Assembly: GCA_028279995.1 (NCBI GenBank)
Contig: JANQMQ010000638.1
Span: 1-7,374 of the forward strand
Source: Candidatus Phaeomarinibacter sp.
GTDB taxonomy: Bacteria > Pseudomonadota > Alphaproteobacteria > CGMCC-115125
Direction: 5' to 3'
DNA length: 7,374 bases
Numbering within the stretch: the first letter of the stretch is position 1; each line of letters begins with the position of its first letter. Below the pieces are notes generated by a model, which saw nothing but the letters and a program-made list of their open reading frames with translations, was not told the origin of the DNA and made no database searches. The position numbers and the translations under genes were made by a program. This document shows positions 1 to 6,225 of the stretch, one piece after another.

Positions 1-216
1 CTGGCGGATGCAATGACACAGCTTCTCGACGCACCCACACATGCGCAGGCCGTAGCGACGCGGATGCGGCAGGACATCGCGCACCGCTTCTCGGTCGGCA
101 CAATGGTGCGCGGCGTTGAAGATGTGTATCGGACGCTGCTGACCGGTCTGCCGATCAGCGGCAGCGTTCCTGATGTGATGAACACGGCAACCCATCAGCC
201 TGCCCGCGGAGCCTGA
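1..216 (+). CDS. Glycosyltransferase, probable GT4 family, C-terminal fragment
   Basis: The frame is open from the first base of the window (Leu-Ala-Asp-Ala before the first Met at 13), so the true start lies upstream and only 71 residues are visible. They resemble the C-terminal end of group 1 (GT4) glycosyltransferases: an LADAMTQLLD helix, then a helix leading into RFSVGTMVRGVEDVYRTLL, which matches the usual closing 'RFS...M...Y..LY..LL' pattern. Such enzymes transfer a sugar from a nucleotide-sugar donor in the cytoplasm. The nucleotide-sugar site lies upstream and cannot be checked, so donor and acceptor are unknown. The stop TGA is followed after one base by the next gene's ATG, so the two are probably co-transcribed in a polysaccharide synthesis locus. 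The last 20 or so residues after TLLTGLP look like an unstructured tail. Confidence 0.75.
   Translation: MADAMTQLLDAPTHAQAVATRMRQDIAHRFSVGTMVRGVEDVYRTLLTGLPISGSVPDVMNTATHQPARGA
208..211 (+). promoter_or_regulatory. Ribosome binding site of the O-antigen ligase-like gene
   Basis: GGAG lies six bases before the ATG at 218, inside the last codons of the glycosyltransferase. It supports this ATG over the later in-frame Met codons and suggests coupled translation. Confidence 0.6.
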
Positions 217-217
217 C

Positions 218-1528
218 ATGTCTGATGCGCTGTCGGGCACAATGGCGTCACGGGTACCCCCGCATGCGATGATGCCGGTTGCGGATAATGTTCCCAGCTC
301 AATGCTCTGGGGCCGGAGCATCGACATAGCAAATACGCGATTTGCAGCGGTCATGCTTTTCACACTTATGGCAATCGCGCATTACGTCCTCAGGGAACCC
401 GCTCCTTATGATCTGATGCTGGTCGCAACTGCGGGCATCTTCCTCATGCTGGGATTGCGGATTCCATCGGGCGTTGCCCTCCCCTTTGTCTGCCTCGTGC
501 TGGTTCTGCTCGGGTACATGATCGGCGGTACAGGAGCCAAGTACATCGACCTGTCGACGCGGTTTCTGATGACATCAACTTACGCCACGCTGACTTTTGT
601 TTTTTTCACAGCTGTGGTGGCTGCCTCGCCTGACAAGGCCCTCAGGGCCCTTTGGGGCGGGTACATCTTTGCCGGTGTCACTGCAGCATCATTGGGCATC
701 GGCGGCAATCTCGGCCTGATCCCTGGTGGGGAGGAGCTGCTTGGCGCTGAGCGGGCGAAAGCCCTGTTCAAAGACCCTAACGTGTACGGACCATTTCTGG
801 TTCCACCTGCCCTCTATGCCATCTGGCGCATGACGACGCGCGGGTTTGCACCCGCGGTGTTTTTCTGGGGACCAATAGCAACAGTCATCGTACTCGGCCT
901 GTTTCTCAGTTTCTCACGCGGGGCATGGCTGCATCTTATGCTGTCCGTGTTCCTCTTTGCCATCATCACGAGCATGGCTCCTGAAACGAGGAATCAACGC
1001 CAGCGCATCGTGCTGATTGCGATTGTGCTGGGCGTCATGCTGACCCTCGCTCTTGGCTGGGCAATCACAATCCCGGAAGTGCGTGAACTGCTTGAGGAGC
1101 GTCTCGGCCTTCAAGCCTACGATACGCGCCAGGGAGGCCGCTTCTCAGGCCAGCTGGATGCACTGAAGATGGCCATGAGTCATCCATTCGGGATCGGCCC
1201 CAACAACTGGGGCCTGATCGGCGGCCATGACACCCACAATGTCTATCTGAATGTCTTCGTCAGCGGCGGCTTCATCAGCCTTATTGGCCTGGTGGGAGCT
1301 TTCGGCCTGACGGCCATCCGGGGCTTCAGATATGCAATGCGCGGCCCGCGCAGAGGTGTGTTCATTGTCGCCTATGCGAGCTTCATCGGTCTGATTGCCG
1401 AAGCCATCATCATCGACATCAATCACTGGCGGCATCTCTATCTGCTCATGGGCATGATCTGGGGTCTGATGCTCGCAGCCCCGCCGGTATTGAAGCCACC
1501 CACCGGAAACAATACGGGCCGCGCCTGA
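218..1528 (+). CDS. O-antigen ligase / polysaccharide polymerase-like membrane protein (Wzy_C type)
   Basis: This 436-residue inner-membrane protein has about eleven or twelve hydrophobic segments, starting near residue 38 and ending near 424. It has the hallmarks of the Wzy_C (O-antigen ligase) superfamily: FKDPNVYGPFL near residues 183-193, a Phe-Ser-Arg-Gly motif at 232-235 at the end of a membrane helix, and a long loop at about 286-343 that carries the HDTHN motif (His337, His340, Asn341) just before the next helix. Family members join or polymerise undecaprenyl-linked glycans on the periplasmic face, acting as WaaL ligases, Wzy polymerases or ExoQ-like proteins. The sequence does not tell these apart. 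The DPN.YG motif recalls exopolysaccharide polymerases, but that is inference. The adjacent upstream glycosyltransferase supports a surface-polysaccharide role. The length is normal for the family and nothing appears broken. Confidence 0.85.
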   Translation: MSDALSGTMASRVPPHAMMPVADNVPSSMLWGRSIDIANTRFAAVMLFTLMAIAHYVLREPAPYDLMLVATAGIFLMLGLRIPSGVALPFVCLVLVLLGYMIGGTGAKYIDLSTRFLMTSTYATLTFVFFTAVVAASPDKALRALWGGYIFAGVTAASLGIGGNLGLIPGGEELLGAERAKALFKDPNVYGPFLVPPALYAIWRMTTRGFAPAVFFWGPIATVIVLGLFLSFSRGAWLHLMLSVFLFAIITSMAPETRNQRQRIVLIAIVLGVMLTLALGWAITIPEVRELLEERLGLQAYDTRQGGRFSGQLDALKMAMSHPFGIGPNNWGLIGGHDTHNVYLNVFVSGGFISLIGLVGAFGLTAIRGFRYAMRGPRRGVFIVAYASFIGLIAEAIIIDINHWRHLYLLMGMIWGLMLAAPPVLKPPTGNNTGRA

Positions 1529-1549
1529 CACAAGGTCGGACACGGCCCG
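1515..1549 (-). terminator. Possible terminator hairpin downstream of tRNA-Pro
   Basis: CGGGCCG at 1515-1521 and CGGCCCG at 1543-1549 form a perfect 7-base inverted repeat around a 21-base loop that holds a small inner CCT/AGG pairing. Read on the minus strand, the hairpin lies about 20 bases beyond the tRNA 3' end and is followed by T-rich TATTGTTT, which fits a weak intrinsic terminator for the tRNA. It overlaps the last codons and stop of the converging plus-strand gene, so it could serve both directions. The large loop and broken T run limit confidence. Confidence 0.35.
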
Positions 1550-1567
1550 CAAGCGGCTTTCGCCAAA

Positions 1568-1644
1568 TGGTCGGAGCGGCCGGATTTGAACCGACGACCC
1601 CTTGTCCCCCAGACAAGTGCGCTACCAGGCTGCGCTACGCTCCG
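1568..1644 (-). tRNA. tRNA-Pro (anticodon GGG)
   Basis: The 77-base minus-strand gene folds as a full cloverleaf. The acceptor stem CGGAGCG pairs with CGCTCCG over all seven positions, followed by discriminator A and an encoded CCA (the complement of 1568-1570). The D arm has GCGC/GCGC stems. The anticodon stem CTTGT/ACAAG encloses the loop CTGGGGG, with anticodon GGG at 1610-1608. The T arm GTCGG-TTCAAAT-CCGGC contains one G-U pair. It decodes proline CCC and CCU codons. It lies between the regulator gene merR (same strand, upstream) and the converging polysaccharide gene, with its own strong-looking promoter. Confidence 0.97.
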
Positions 1645-1685
1645 TTAGGTCGCGACGGGGAATTGTCCCGCCGGGAGGGAGGCGG

Positions 1686-1714
1686 ACTATAGGGGCGGTT
1701 TTGTCTATCCGCAA
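1686..1714 (-). promoter_or_regulatory. Sigma-70 type promoter of tRNA-Pro
   Basis: On the minus strand, TTGCGG (1714-1709) and TATAGT (1691-1686, five of six consensus bases) are separated by exactly 17 bases. A GC-rich stretch (CCGCCTCCC) follows the -10 box, as is usual for stable-RNA promoters under stringent control. Transcription would begin near 1679, giving a leader of about 35 bases before the mature tRNA 5' end at 1644. The promoter lies between the end of merR and the tRNA, so the tRNA need not depend on read-through. Confidence 0.7.
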
Positions 1715-1748
1715 CGCCATCTCCGCCAGAAACTAGGGCATTTTATTG

Positions 1749-2249
1749 CTAGAGACGCGCAACTGCTCGGGCATTCTCCAGCTTCGCCTTGAGGCCTTCG
1801 AGTTCCTCCAGCATGAGTTCCAGCTCTATCTGCTGATCCTCCGTAAGCGGCGTTGGAGGAAATGGTGCCGGGGCGACATGCTGTGACGGATCGGGGTGTT
1901 CGCCACCTGTGGCCGGCCCGGGCTGGGCGACATCGCCGGCGGCGGCAGCTTCTGCCAGTTCCGCCTCGTATTCTTCGCGGCCAATGTCACTCACATGCCG
2001 CACGCCCTGCTCTCTAAAGACCTTCTGGACACCCTTGATCGTGTATCCATCGTGGTAGAGCAACGTGCGGATGCCGCGCAACAGATCCACATCTTCAGGT
2101 CTGTAGTAACGCCGTCCGCCGCCGCGCTTGAGCGGCTTGATCTGCGTGAACTTGGTCTCCCAGAAACGCAGGACGTGCTGGGGTACATCAAGGTCGGTTG
2201 CGACCTCTGAAATCGTTCTGAATGCGTCGGGTGACTTCTGCACGTTCAT
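1749..2249 (-). CDS. MerR-family transcriptional regulator
   Basis: This 166-residue protein has an N-terminal MerR winged-helix domain. The helix-turn-helix lies at about residues 10-30 ([21 protein letters not shown]), and the wing ([10 protein letters not shown], 41-50) is followed by [28 protein letters not shown]. An Ala/Pro-rich linker (about 95-135) leads to a short C-terminal helix rich in Glu and Leu ([16 protein letters not shown], about 142-157) that probably mediates dimerisation as a coiled coil. No Cys or other obvious metal- or ligand-binding residues follow the DNA-binding domain, so the inducer is unknown. A MerR protein of this form commonly follows ihfA in alphaproteobacteria, and its targets are not established from sequence. 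The start ATG is preceded by GAGG at a suitable distance. It lies 31 bases after ihfA on the same strand and is probably co-transcribed with it. Confidence 0.92.
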   Translation of the reverse strand: MNVQKSPDAFRTISEVATDLDVPQHVLRFWETKFTQIKPLKRGGGRRYYRPEDVDLLRGIRTLLYHDGYTIKGVQKVFREQGVRHVSDIGREEYEAELAEAAAAGDVAQPGPATGGEHPDPSQHVAPAPFPPTPLTEDQQIELELMLEELEGLKAKLENARAVARL

Positions 2250-2280
2250 GGAACCTCAGGCCCGGATCGGGGGCGCCGGG

Positions 2281-2625
2281 TTAAGCGACGTCAGGTGTAT
2301 CGGTGTCCTGCGCGGCGGCATCAGCGTCACGGGGGGCTGATTTGTTGACCCGGTCCTTGAGCACATGGCTGGGCCGGAACACCAGCACGCGCCGCGGCTT
2401 GATGGGGACTTCTTCACCGGTCTTCGGGTTGCGGCCGATGCGCCCACCCTTTTCACGAACGGAGAATGCCCCGAACGAGGAGACCTTGACCGTCTCGCCC
2501 TGTTCGAGGCTCGAGGAAATCTCTTCCAGCACCCGCTCGACAAAGTCAGCGGATTCATTACGGGAAAGGCCGACTTCCTGATAGACGGCCTCGCTCAGAT
2601 TGGCGCGGGTAAGTGTACGACTCAT
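2281..2625 (-). CDS. ihfA: Integration host factor subunit alpha
   Basis: The 114-residue product belongs to the HU/IHF DNA-bending family. It should pair with IhfB (not in this window) and bend DNA sharply at specific sites in recombination, replication and transcription. The alignable part runs from residue 4 ([21 protein letters not shown]) through [33 protein letters not shown] to [15 protein letters not shown] near 94. Pro67 in GRNPKTG is the residue that intercalates into DNA. The Ala-Val-Tyr and SSFGAF positions resemble alphaproteobacterial IhfA more than HU. About 20 extra residues rich in Asp and Ala follow the conserved core. The ATG at 2625 was chosen because homology begins there. 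An upstream in-frame TTG at 2661 would add 12 residues unlike the family. A GGGAG lies about 13 bases upstream, which is rather far, so initiation may be modest. Confidence 0.94.
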   Translation of the reverse strand: MSRTLTRANLSEAVYQEVGLSRNESADFVERVLEEISSSLEQGETVKVSSFGAFSVREKGGRIGRNPKTGEEVPIKPRRVLVFRPSHVLKDRVNKSAPRDADAAAQDTDTPDVA

Positions 2626-2734
2626 AATGGCTTTTTTACTCCCCAATGAGACCTGCTGCAAGCTGCATCAACTGCGGCAAAACCAGCAATGCCAATAGGT
2701 TAAGTGACAGAGTTAATGCGTATGTGTCCTGTGC

Positions 2735-3703
2735 TTACCAACGAATAAGGGCAGATCCCCAGGTAAATCCGCCGCCCATGGCCTCAAGCAGCACCATGTC
2801 GCCCTGCTTGATCCGCCCGTCTCGCAGCGCCACATCCAGCGCAAGGGGTACCGATGCGGCAGACGTGTTCGCATGCTCACCCACGGTCACCACAACGCTT
2901 TCCGGGCGGAGTCCGATGCGCTTGGCCGTCGCATCCAGGATGCGCTTGTTAGCCTGATGCGGCACAAACCAGTCGATATCCTTGGCCTCAAGCCCGGTGG
3001 CTTCGAGTGCCTCATCAATCGCCTCGGCAATATTGACGACCGCATGGCGGAATACCTCGCGCCCCTCCATTCGAAGATGACCGACGCTCCCGCGCGACGG
3101 GCCGCCGTCCACATAGAGTTTCTCGCGATAACGGCCATCGGAGTGCAGATGACAGGTCAGGATGCCACGATCCTGATTGGTCCCCTCGCTCTCTTCCGCC
3201 TGCAGCACGAGCGCGCCCGCACCGTCTCCGAACAGAACAGCAGTCGTCCGGTCTTCCCAATCAAGAATGCGGGAGAATGTTTCCGCGCCGATGACCAGAA
3301 CCGTCTTCGCCTGGCCGGCCTTGATGAAATTGTCTGCCGTCGAGACGGCATAAACGAACCCTGAGCAGACCGCCTGCATGTCAAATGCAAAGCCGCGCTC
3401 CATCCCGAGTGCTGCCTGCACGACGGTCGCCGTTGCCGGAAAGGTATCGTCCGGCGTCGCCGTTGCGAGAATGATCAGGTCGATATCATCGACATGAACA
3501 TTGGAGTTGGCCAGCGCTGCCCGGGAGGCGGCAATCGCCAGATCGGAGGTCAGTTCTCCATCGGCTGCGACGTGGCGCTGTGCAATTCCGGTGCGGGCCG
3601 TGATCCACTCATCGGAGGTATCAACCAATGTGGCCATTTCAGCATTGGTGATGATGCGTTCCGGCAGATACGCGCCGACGCCTTTTACTACAGAACGGAT
3701 CAT
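2735..3703 (-). CDS. fabH: Beta-ketoacyl-ACP synthase III
   Basis: This enzyme condenses acetyl-CoA with malonyl-ACP to give acetoacetyl-ACP and so starts type II fatty-acid synthesis in the cytoplasm. The 322-residue length is normal for the family. The catalytic triad is visible: Cys113 in AVCSGFVYA, His249 in VPHQANKRI and Asn279 in [10 protein letters not shown]. Other conserved parts are [10 protein letters not shown] near residue 31, [10 protein letters not shown] near 158 and the closing [16 protein letters not shown]. The start ATG overlaps the stop of plsX as ATGA (3703-3700), which indicates translational coupling of two enzymes that control flux into fatty acid and phospholipid synthesis. 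A gap of about 109 bases separates its stop from ihfA. Nothing suggests inactivation. Confidence 0.97.
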   Translation of the reverse strand: MIRSVVKGVGAYLPERIITNAEMATLVDTSDEWITARTGIAQRHVAADGELTSDLAIAASRAALANSNVHVDDIDLIILATATPDDTFPATATVVQAALGMERGFAFDMQAVCSGFVYAVSTADNFIKAGQAKTVLVIGAETFSRILDWEDRTTAVLFGDGAGALVLQAEESEGTNQDRGILTCHLHSDGRYREKLYVDGGPSRGSVGHLRMEGREVFRHAVVNIAEAIDEALEATGLEAKDIDWFVPHQANKRILDATAKRIGLRPESVVVTVGEHANTSAASVPLALDVALRDGRIKQGDMVLLEAMGGGFTWGSALIRW

Positions 3704-4770
3704 ACGGTGCTGGGCTCCGGTTCAGTCGCCTCTACATCGGCGGCGTTTTCTTCTTCTTCGACCTGATGGAGGTCCGTCGCAATCTTCGTGATGATGTCGT
3801 TGCGGGCCATATCAATTGCAAGGTCAAGCGCTGCGGCAATGCCTTCCGCAGTTGCGGAGCCATGGCTTTTTACCACGACCCCGTTGAGCCCCAGAAAGAC
3901 ACCACCATTGACCCGGCTGGGATCCATGCGTTGACGCAGCACGTTGAAGGCGCCGCGTGCCAGGAGGTACCCAAGGCGGGACGCAAATGACCGGCGCATG
4001 GCGTTGGAGAGATAATCTCCGATCAGCCGTGCTGTGCCTTCTGCGGTCTTGAGCGCGATGTTGCCGGTGAAGCCATCCGTCACCACGACGTCCACCGTGC
4101 CCTTGGAGATATCATCGCCCTCAACAAAGCCGGTGAACTCAAAATCAAGATCGGCTTCACGAAGGGTTTCCGCTGCCGCCTTGATCTCCTCGTTGCCCTT
4201 CATTTCCTCGGCACCGATATTCAACAGGCCGACTGTCGGCTTGGGCTGTCCAAGCGCTGTTCGCGCCATCGCCTCGCCCATGATGGCAAATTTTACTAAG
4301 GCATCTTCCTCGGCAACCACATTGGCACCGACATCAAGCACAATGCTCTCGCCGCGCATGGTCGGCCAGATAGCCGCCAATGCCGGCCGGCTGATGCCGG
4401 GCATGGTGCGAAGGATCATCCGTGCCATGACAGTCAGCGCACCTGTATTGCCGCAACTGACGGCGGCCTGCGCACGCCCCTGCTTCACCGCATCAATGGC
4501 AAGCCACATACTTGAGGTCTTGCGGCCCTTGCGCAGTGCCTGGCTTGGCTTGTCTTCCATGTCCACCGAAACATCGGTGTGATGGATCGTCGACACGGCC
4601 TTCAATGCCGCGTCCGCGTCGAGCAGTGGCTGAAGCTGACCTTCATCACCATGAAACTCGTAGTGAACGTCCGGCTGGCGAACCCGGGCGATGCCCGCGC
4701 CGTTGACCACAGCCTCACATCCCAAGTCGCCGCCCATGGCATCCAGAGCGATGGTTATGCTGCTGGCCAA
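3700..4770 (-). CDS. plsX: Phosphate acyltransferase PlsX
   Basis: PlsX converts acyl-ACP and phosphate to acyl phosphate, which PlsY then uses to acylate glycerol 3-phosphate at the inner membrane. The 356-residue protein shows the family motifs in order: [11 protein letters not shown] (5-15), SCGNTGA (105-111), DVGAN (146-150), [10 protein letters not shown] (184-193), DGFTGN (232-237) and [12 protein letters not shown] (293-304). A Cys replaces the Pro often seen shortly after AMGGD. The last 20 residues form an acidic tail ([20 protein letters not shown]) that looks unstructured. The start is TTG: the codon just before it is an in-frame TGA, and the next in-frame ATG falls inside the conserved LDAMGGD motif. 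GGAG six bases upstream supports the TTG. The stop overlaps fabH. No rpmF precedes it, unlike enterobacteria. Confidence 0.97.
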   Translation of the reverse strand: MASSITIALDAMGGDLGCEAVVNGAGIARVRQPDVHYEFHGDEGQLQPLLDADAALKAVSTIHHTDVSVDMEDKPSQALRKGRKTSSMWLAIDAVKQGRAQAAVSCGNTGALTVMARMILRTMPGISRPALAAIWPTMRGESIVLDVGANVVAEEDALVKFAIMGEAMARTALGQPKPTVGLLNIGAEEMKGNEEIKAAAETLREADLDFEFTGFVEGDDISKGTVDVVVTDGFTGNIALKTAEGTARLIGDYLSNAMRRSFASRLGYLLARGAFNVLRQRMDPSRVNGGVFLGLNGVVVKSHGSATAEGIAAALDLAIDMARNDIITKIATDLHQVEEEENAADVEATEPEPSTV

Positions 4771-4776
4771 TCAGAA

Positions 4777-4780
4777 CTCC
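4777..4780 (-). promoter_or_regulatory. Ribosome binding site that fixes the TTG start of plsX
   Basis: GGAG lies six bases ahead of TTG 4770-4768 on the minus strand. Because TGA immediately precedes that TTG in frame, this site and the conserved N-terminal motif leave TTG as the only workable start. Confidence 0.75.
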
Positions 4781-4816
4781 GCTTCAAGTCTGTTTCGGTC
4801 GAAAGGCAGAAGAAAT

Positions 4817-4866
4817 GCCCCCGCACCGCGTCAGGAATAGATGCCTGCCGTAGCAAACCAGGGGGC
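4817..4866 (-). other. Inverted repeat in the plsX leader
   Basis: GCCCCC at 4817-4822 and GGGGGC at 4861-4866 are perfect inverted arms around 38 bases. Inside the loop, CAGG (4832-4835) and CCTG (4844-4847) can form a second small stem. On the minus strand this lies between yceD and plsX, about 47 bases before the plsX start. There is no T run on either side, so it does not look like an intrinsic terminator. It may be leader structure or chance in a GC-rich gap. Confidence 0.3.
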
Positions 4867-4905
4867 GAATCCGTGTCCCTCCCCGGCCCGGCGCAGGCGG
4901 CGAGC

Positions 4906-4933
4906 AACATAAAGCAACGCGTCAGCAACTCAA
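4906..4933 (-). promoter_or_regulatory. Weak candidate promoter for plsX-fabH
   Basis: TTGAGT (4933-4928) and TATGTT (4911-4906) match four of six consensus bases each, with a 16-base spacer, in the 185-base gap between yceD and plsX. Transcription would begin near 4900 and leave a leader of about 130 bases. The size of the gap argues for an internal promoter, but the match is poor. Confidence 0.3.
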
Positions 4934-4955
4934 CCGCGCGACTAACCAATTGATT

Positions 4956-5504
4956 TTATTCGCTTTTGTTATCCGGTTTGAGGGCCGCAAGCACCGCAAA
5001 AGGCGAAGGCTCTTCCGGTGTTGTCGCCTCCTGGGGAATCGCCGCACCGGCTTTGCGGGGATACGGATCCAATGCCAGGGACAGGTACTGGACCGCAAGG
5101 TCGCCGGCATCCAGTGTTGTTCCCTCTTCTCCCAAAAGGGGCTCCGGCTCATCCTCATCCGGCGACAGGTCAATCTCTTGGCCCGGATTGGAGTCTTCGA
5201 TCATGCTTGCAGGCAGGAAACGGACCTCGAAGCTGTCACTCACATGAGCCGGGACAGGGTCCAGCGTCACCACACAGGTTTGCACGACATCTGCCTCGAA
5301 GGTGCCAGATACCTTTGCTCCGGCCCCACGCCAGGGACGAACGTCGATCTGAATGTCAAACCGCTCGATGGCCTGAAGTCCCAAGCGCTGCGCAATGGCG
5401 GCTCGTTCTTCCTGTGTCGGCCTGATCGGTCTGTTGATCCCGGTTGAAGGCAGAGAAGGCACATCAACCACATAGGAAAACTCAGGTTCCACGTGCTCGT
5501 CCAT
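4956..5504 (-). CDS. DUF177 / YceD family protein (23S rRNA accumulation)
   Basis: This 182-residue protein matches the DUF177 (YceD) family, whose characterised members are needed for normal 23S rRNA accumulation. Visible family features are FDIQIDVRPWRGAGAKVSG (about 49-67), VVQTCVVTLDPVPAHVSDSFEVRF (73-96), an acidic central stretch (IDLSPDEDEPEP), and DAGDLAVQYLSLALDPYPR (about 132-150), ending in PFAVLAALK. The open frame extends 152 codons upstream, but that part is a shadow of the preceding chaperone gene. The ATG at 5504 was chosen because family similarity starts there and AAGGTGG lies just before it. It begins 4 bases after the stop of the chaperone gene, so the two are co-transcribed. 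The usual rpmF partner does not follow here. Confidence 0.9.
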   Translation of the reverse strand: MDEHVEPEFSYVVDVPSLPSTGINRPIRPTQEERAAIAQRLGLQAIERFDIQIDVRPWRGAGAKVSGTFEADVVQTCVVTLDPVPAHVSDSFEVRFLPASMIEDSNPGQEIDLSPDEDEPEPLLGEEGTTLDAGDLAVQYLSLALDPYPRKAGAAIPQEATTPEEPSPFAVLAALKPDNKSE

Positions 5505-5508
5505 GTCG

Positions 5509-6069
5509 CTACCCACCTTGTGTGTCCGCAGCCGGAAAGCGCACGGTACCACTACACAGATCACCCAGTGATTGAGAACCGAGCAAAGATTGCGCCGCCC
5601 GCAGATAGGCCGCGAGCTCCACGACAGAGCCTGAGGGCGGTTCCATGCCGGCAAAGATATTGCGGCCGATCGCATCGTGGAGCCCTTCGTCATCCACCTG
5701 ACGAAGCGCCTCATCGTAGGCTTCGCCGCGGCCATAGAACTTGGCCGCCATCTTCTGGATGCGCTTGCTGATCCCCATATCGCCAACACCCAGTTCGCGC
5801 AGTGCATGATCCATATCCCGGAACATGTGATCAAACAGCTCCTGGGAGAGTTCGGTCGCGTCTTCATCCCCGTCCCGTAACCGGGCAACAACGAGATAGG
5901 TGTGCATAACAAGCATGTCGAACCTGCCATCCACCGTATCGGGCACCTTGAGGGAGGCATAAAAGTACGGATCGCGGGCCTGGGCCATGATGCTGTTATA
6001 CAGGGCCTCGACCACGGGCTGATGCCGTTTCTCGCTCCTGAAAGAGGCCAGGATTCGGTTCAAAACCAT
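5509..6069 (-). CDS. Ubiquinol-cytochrome c chaperone (CBP3 / UQCC1-like)
   Basis: The 186-residue product belongs to the ubiquinol-cytochrome c chaperone family, related to mitochondrial Cbp3, which assists assembly of cytochrome b into the bc1 complex. Typical parts are VVEALYNSIMAQARDPYFYASLKVPDTVDGRFDMLVMHTYLVVARL (19-64), ELSQELFDHMFRDMDHALRELGVGDMGISKRIQKMA (about 73-108) and the closing region with YGRGEAYDEALR. It has no signal peptide and should act in the cytoplasm near the membrane. The ATG at 6069 is preceded by AAAGG at about 8 bases. An in-frame ATG at 6096 would add nine residues without a good ribosome binding site. It heads the minus-strand run and is divergent from the bamE-like gene. 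The name rests on family similarity; the bacterial role is less tested than the mitochondrial one. Confidence 0.9.
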   Translation of the reverse strand: MVLNRILASFRSEKRHQPVVEALYNSIMAQARDPYFYASLKVPDTVDGRFDMLVMHTYLVVARLRDGDEDATELSQELFDHMFRDMDHALRELGVGDMGISKRIQKMAAKFYGRGEAYDEALRQVDDEGLHDAIGRNIFAGMEPPSGSVVELAAYLRAAQSLLGSQSLGDLCSGTVRFPAADTQGG

Positions 6070-6113
6070 CGTATTGCCTTTCTTGGCATTCAGCATTGTG
6101 ACGCGTCCGATGC

Positions 6114-6140
6114 ATTAAGCCCAAACGCCCCTCTTGCCAA
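6114..6140 (-). promoter_or_regulatory. Weak candidate promoter for the chaperone-yceD operon
   Basis: On the minus strand TTGGCA (6140-6135, five of six consensus bases) is followed after 15 bases by CTTAAT (6119-6114, four of six). The spacer is short, so the assignment is tentative. A promoter for the leftward run is nevertheless expected in this divergent 150-base gap. Confidence 0.25.
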
Positions 6141-6162
6141 GAAGCTCACCACTCTTCATGAA

Positions 6163-6192
6163 TTGGCATGTCATCTGGTGCATCGGTATATA
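6163..6192 (+). promoter_or_regulatory. Candidate sigma-70 promoter of the bamE-like gene
   Basis: TTGGCA (6163-6168, five of six consensus bases) and TATATA (6187-6192) are separated by 18 bases. An overlapping TATATT at 6189-6194 is a better -10 box but would give a 20-base spacer. Transcription would begin near 6200, leaving a short leader of about 26 bases before the GTG at 6226, with the GGAG at 6216 inside it. Confidence 0.5.
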
Positions 6193-6215
6193 TTCCCCGA
6201 TCGCGACCCGCCCAT

Positions 6216-6219
6216 GGAG
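6216..6219 (+). promoter_or_regulatory. Ribosome binding site favouring the GTG start of the bamE-like gene
   Basis: GGAG lies six bases before the GTG at 6226. The ATG at 6214, four codons upstream in the same frame, has no Shine-Dalgarno-like sequence before it (CGACCCGCCC) and itself overlaps this GGAG. Confidence 0.5.
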
Positions 6220-6225
6220 AAGAAT

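Noticed and set aside
1145..1552. A 135-codon open frame antisense to the O-antigen ligase-like gene
   Set aside because: It is rich in His, Asp and Ala, resembles no family I know, and lies wholly opposite a convincing membrane protein whose codon pattern explains the open frame.
2662..2734. A possible IHF binding site or promoter before ihfA
   Set aside because: A partial match (CATCAA near 2666-2671) fails the TTR half of the IHF consensus, and no -35/-10 pair of acceptable spacing is present. Co-transcription from plsX-fabH is equally likely.
2873..3364. A 163-codon open frame antisense to fabH
   Set aside because: fabH has its full catalytic triad and normal length. The opposite frame has no family resemblance and is a by-product of GC-rich codon use.
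4755..4949. A 64-codon open frame in the yceD-plsX gap, possibly a small secreted protein
   Set aside because: It has a short hydrophobic stretch but no ribosome binding site, it overlaps the plsX start, and it shows no resemblance to ribosomal protein L32 or any family I recognise.
5505..5960. Upstream extension of the yceD frame by 152 codons
   Set aside because: It overlaps the chaperone gene in another frame. The extension is rich in Arg, Ser, Trp and Cys without family similarity, while YceD homology begins at the ATG at 5504.
5902..6213. Upstream extension of the bamE frame by 104 codons
   Set aside because: Most of it is antisense to the chaperone gene, and the signal peptide with its lipobox would then be internal. 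The promoter and ribosome binding site place the start near 6214-6226.
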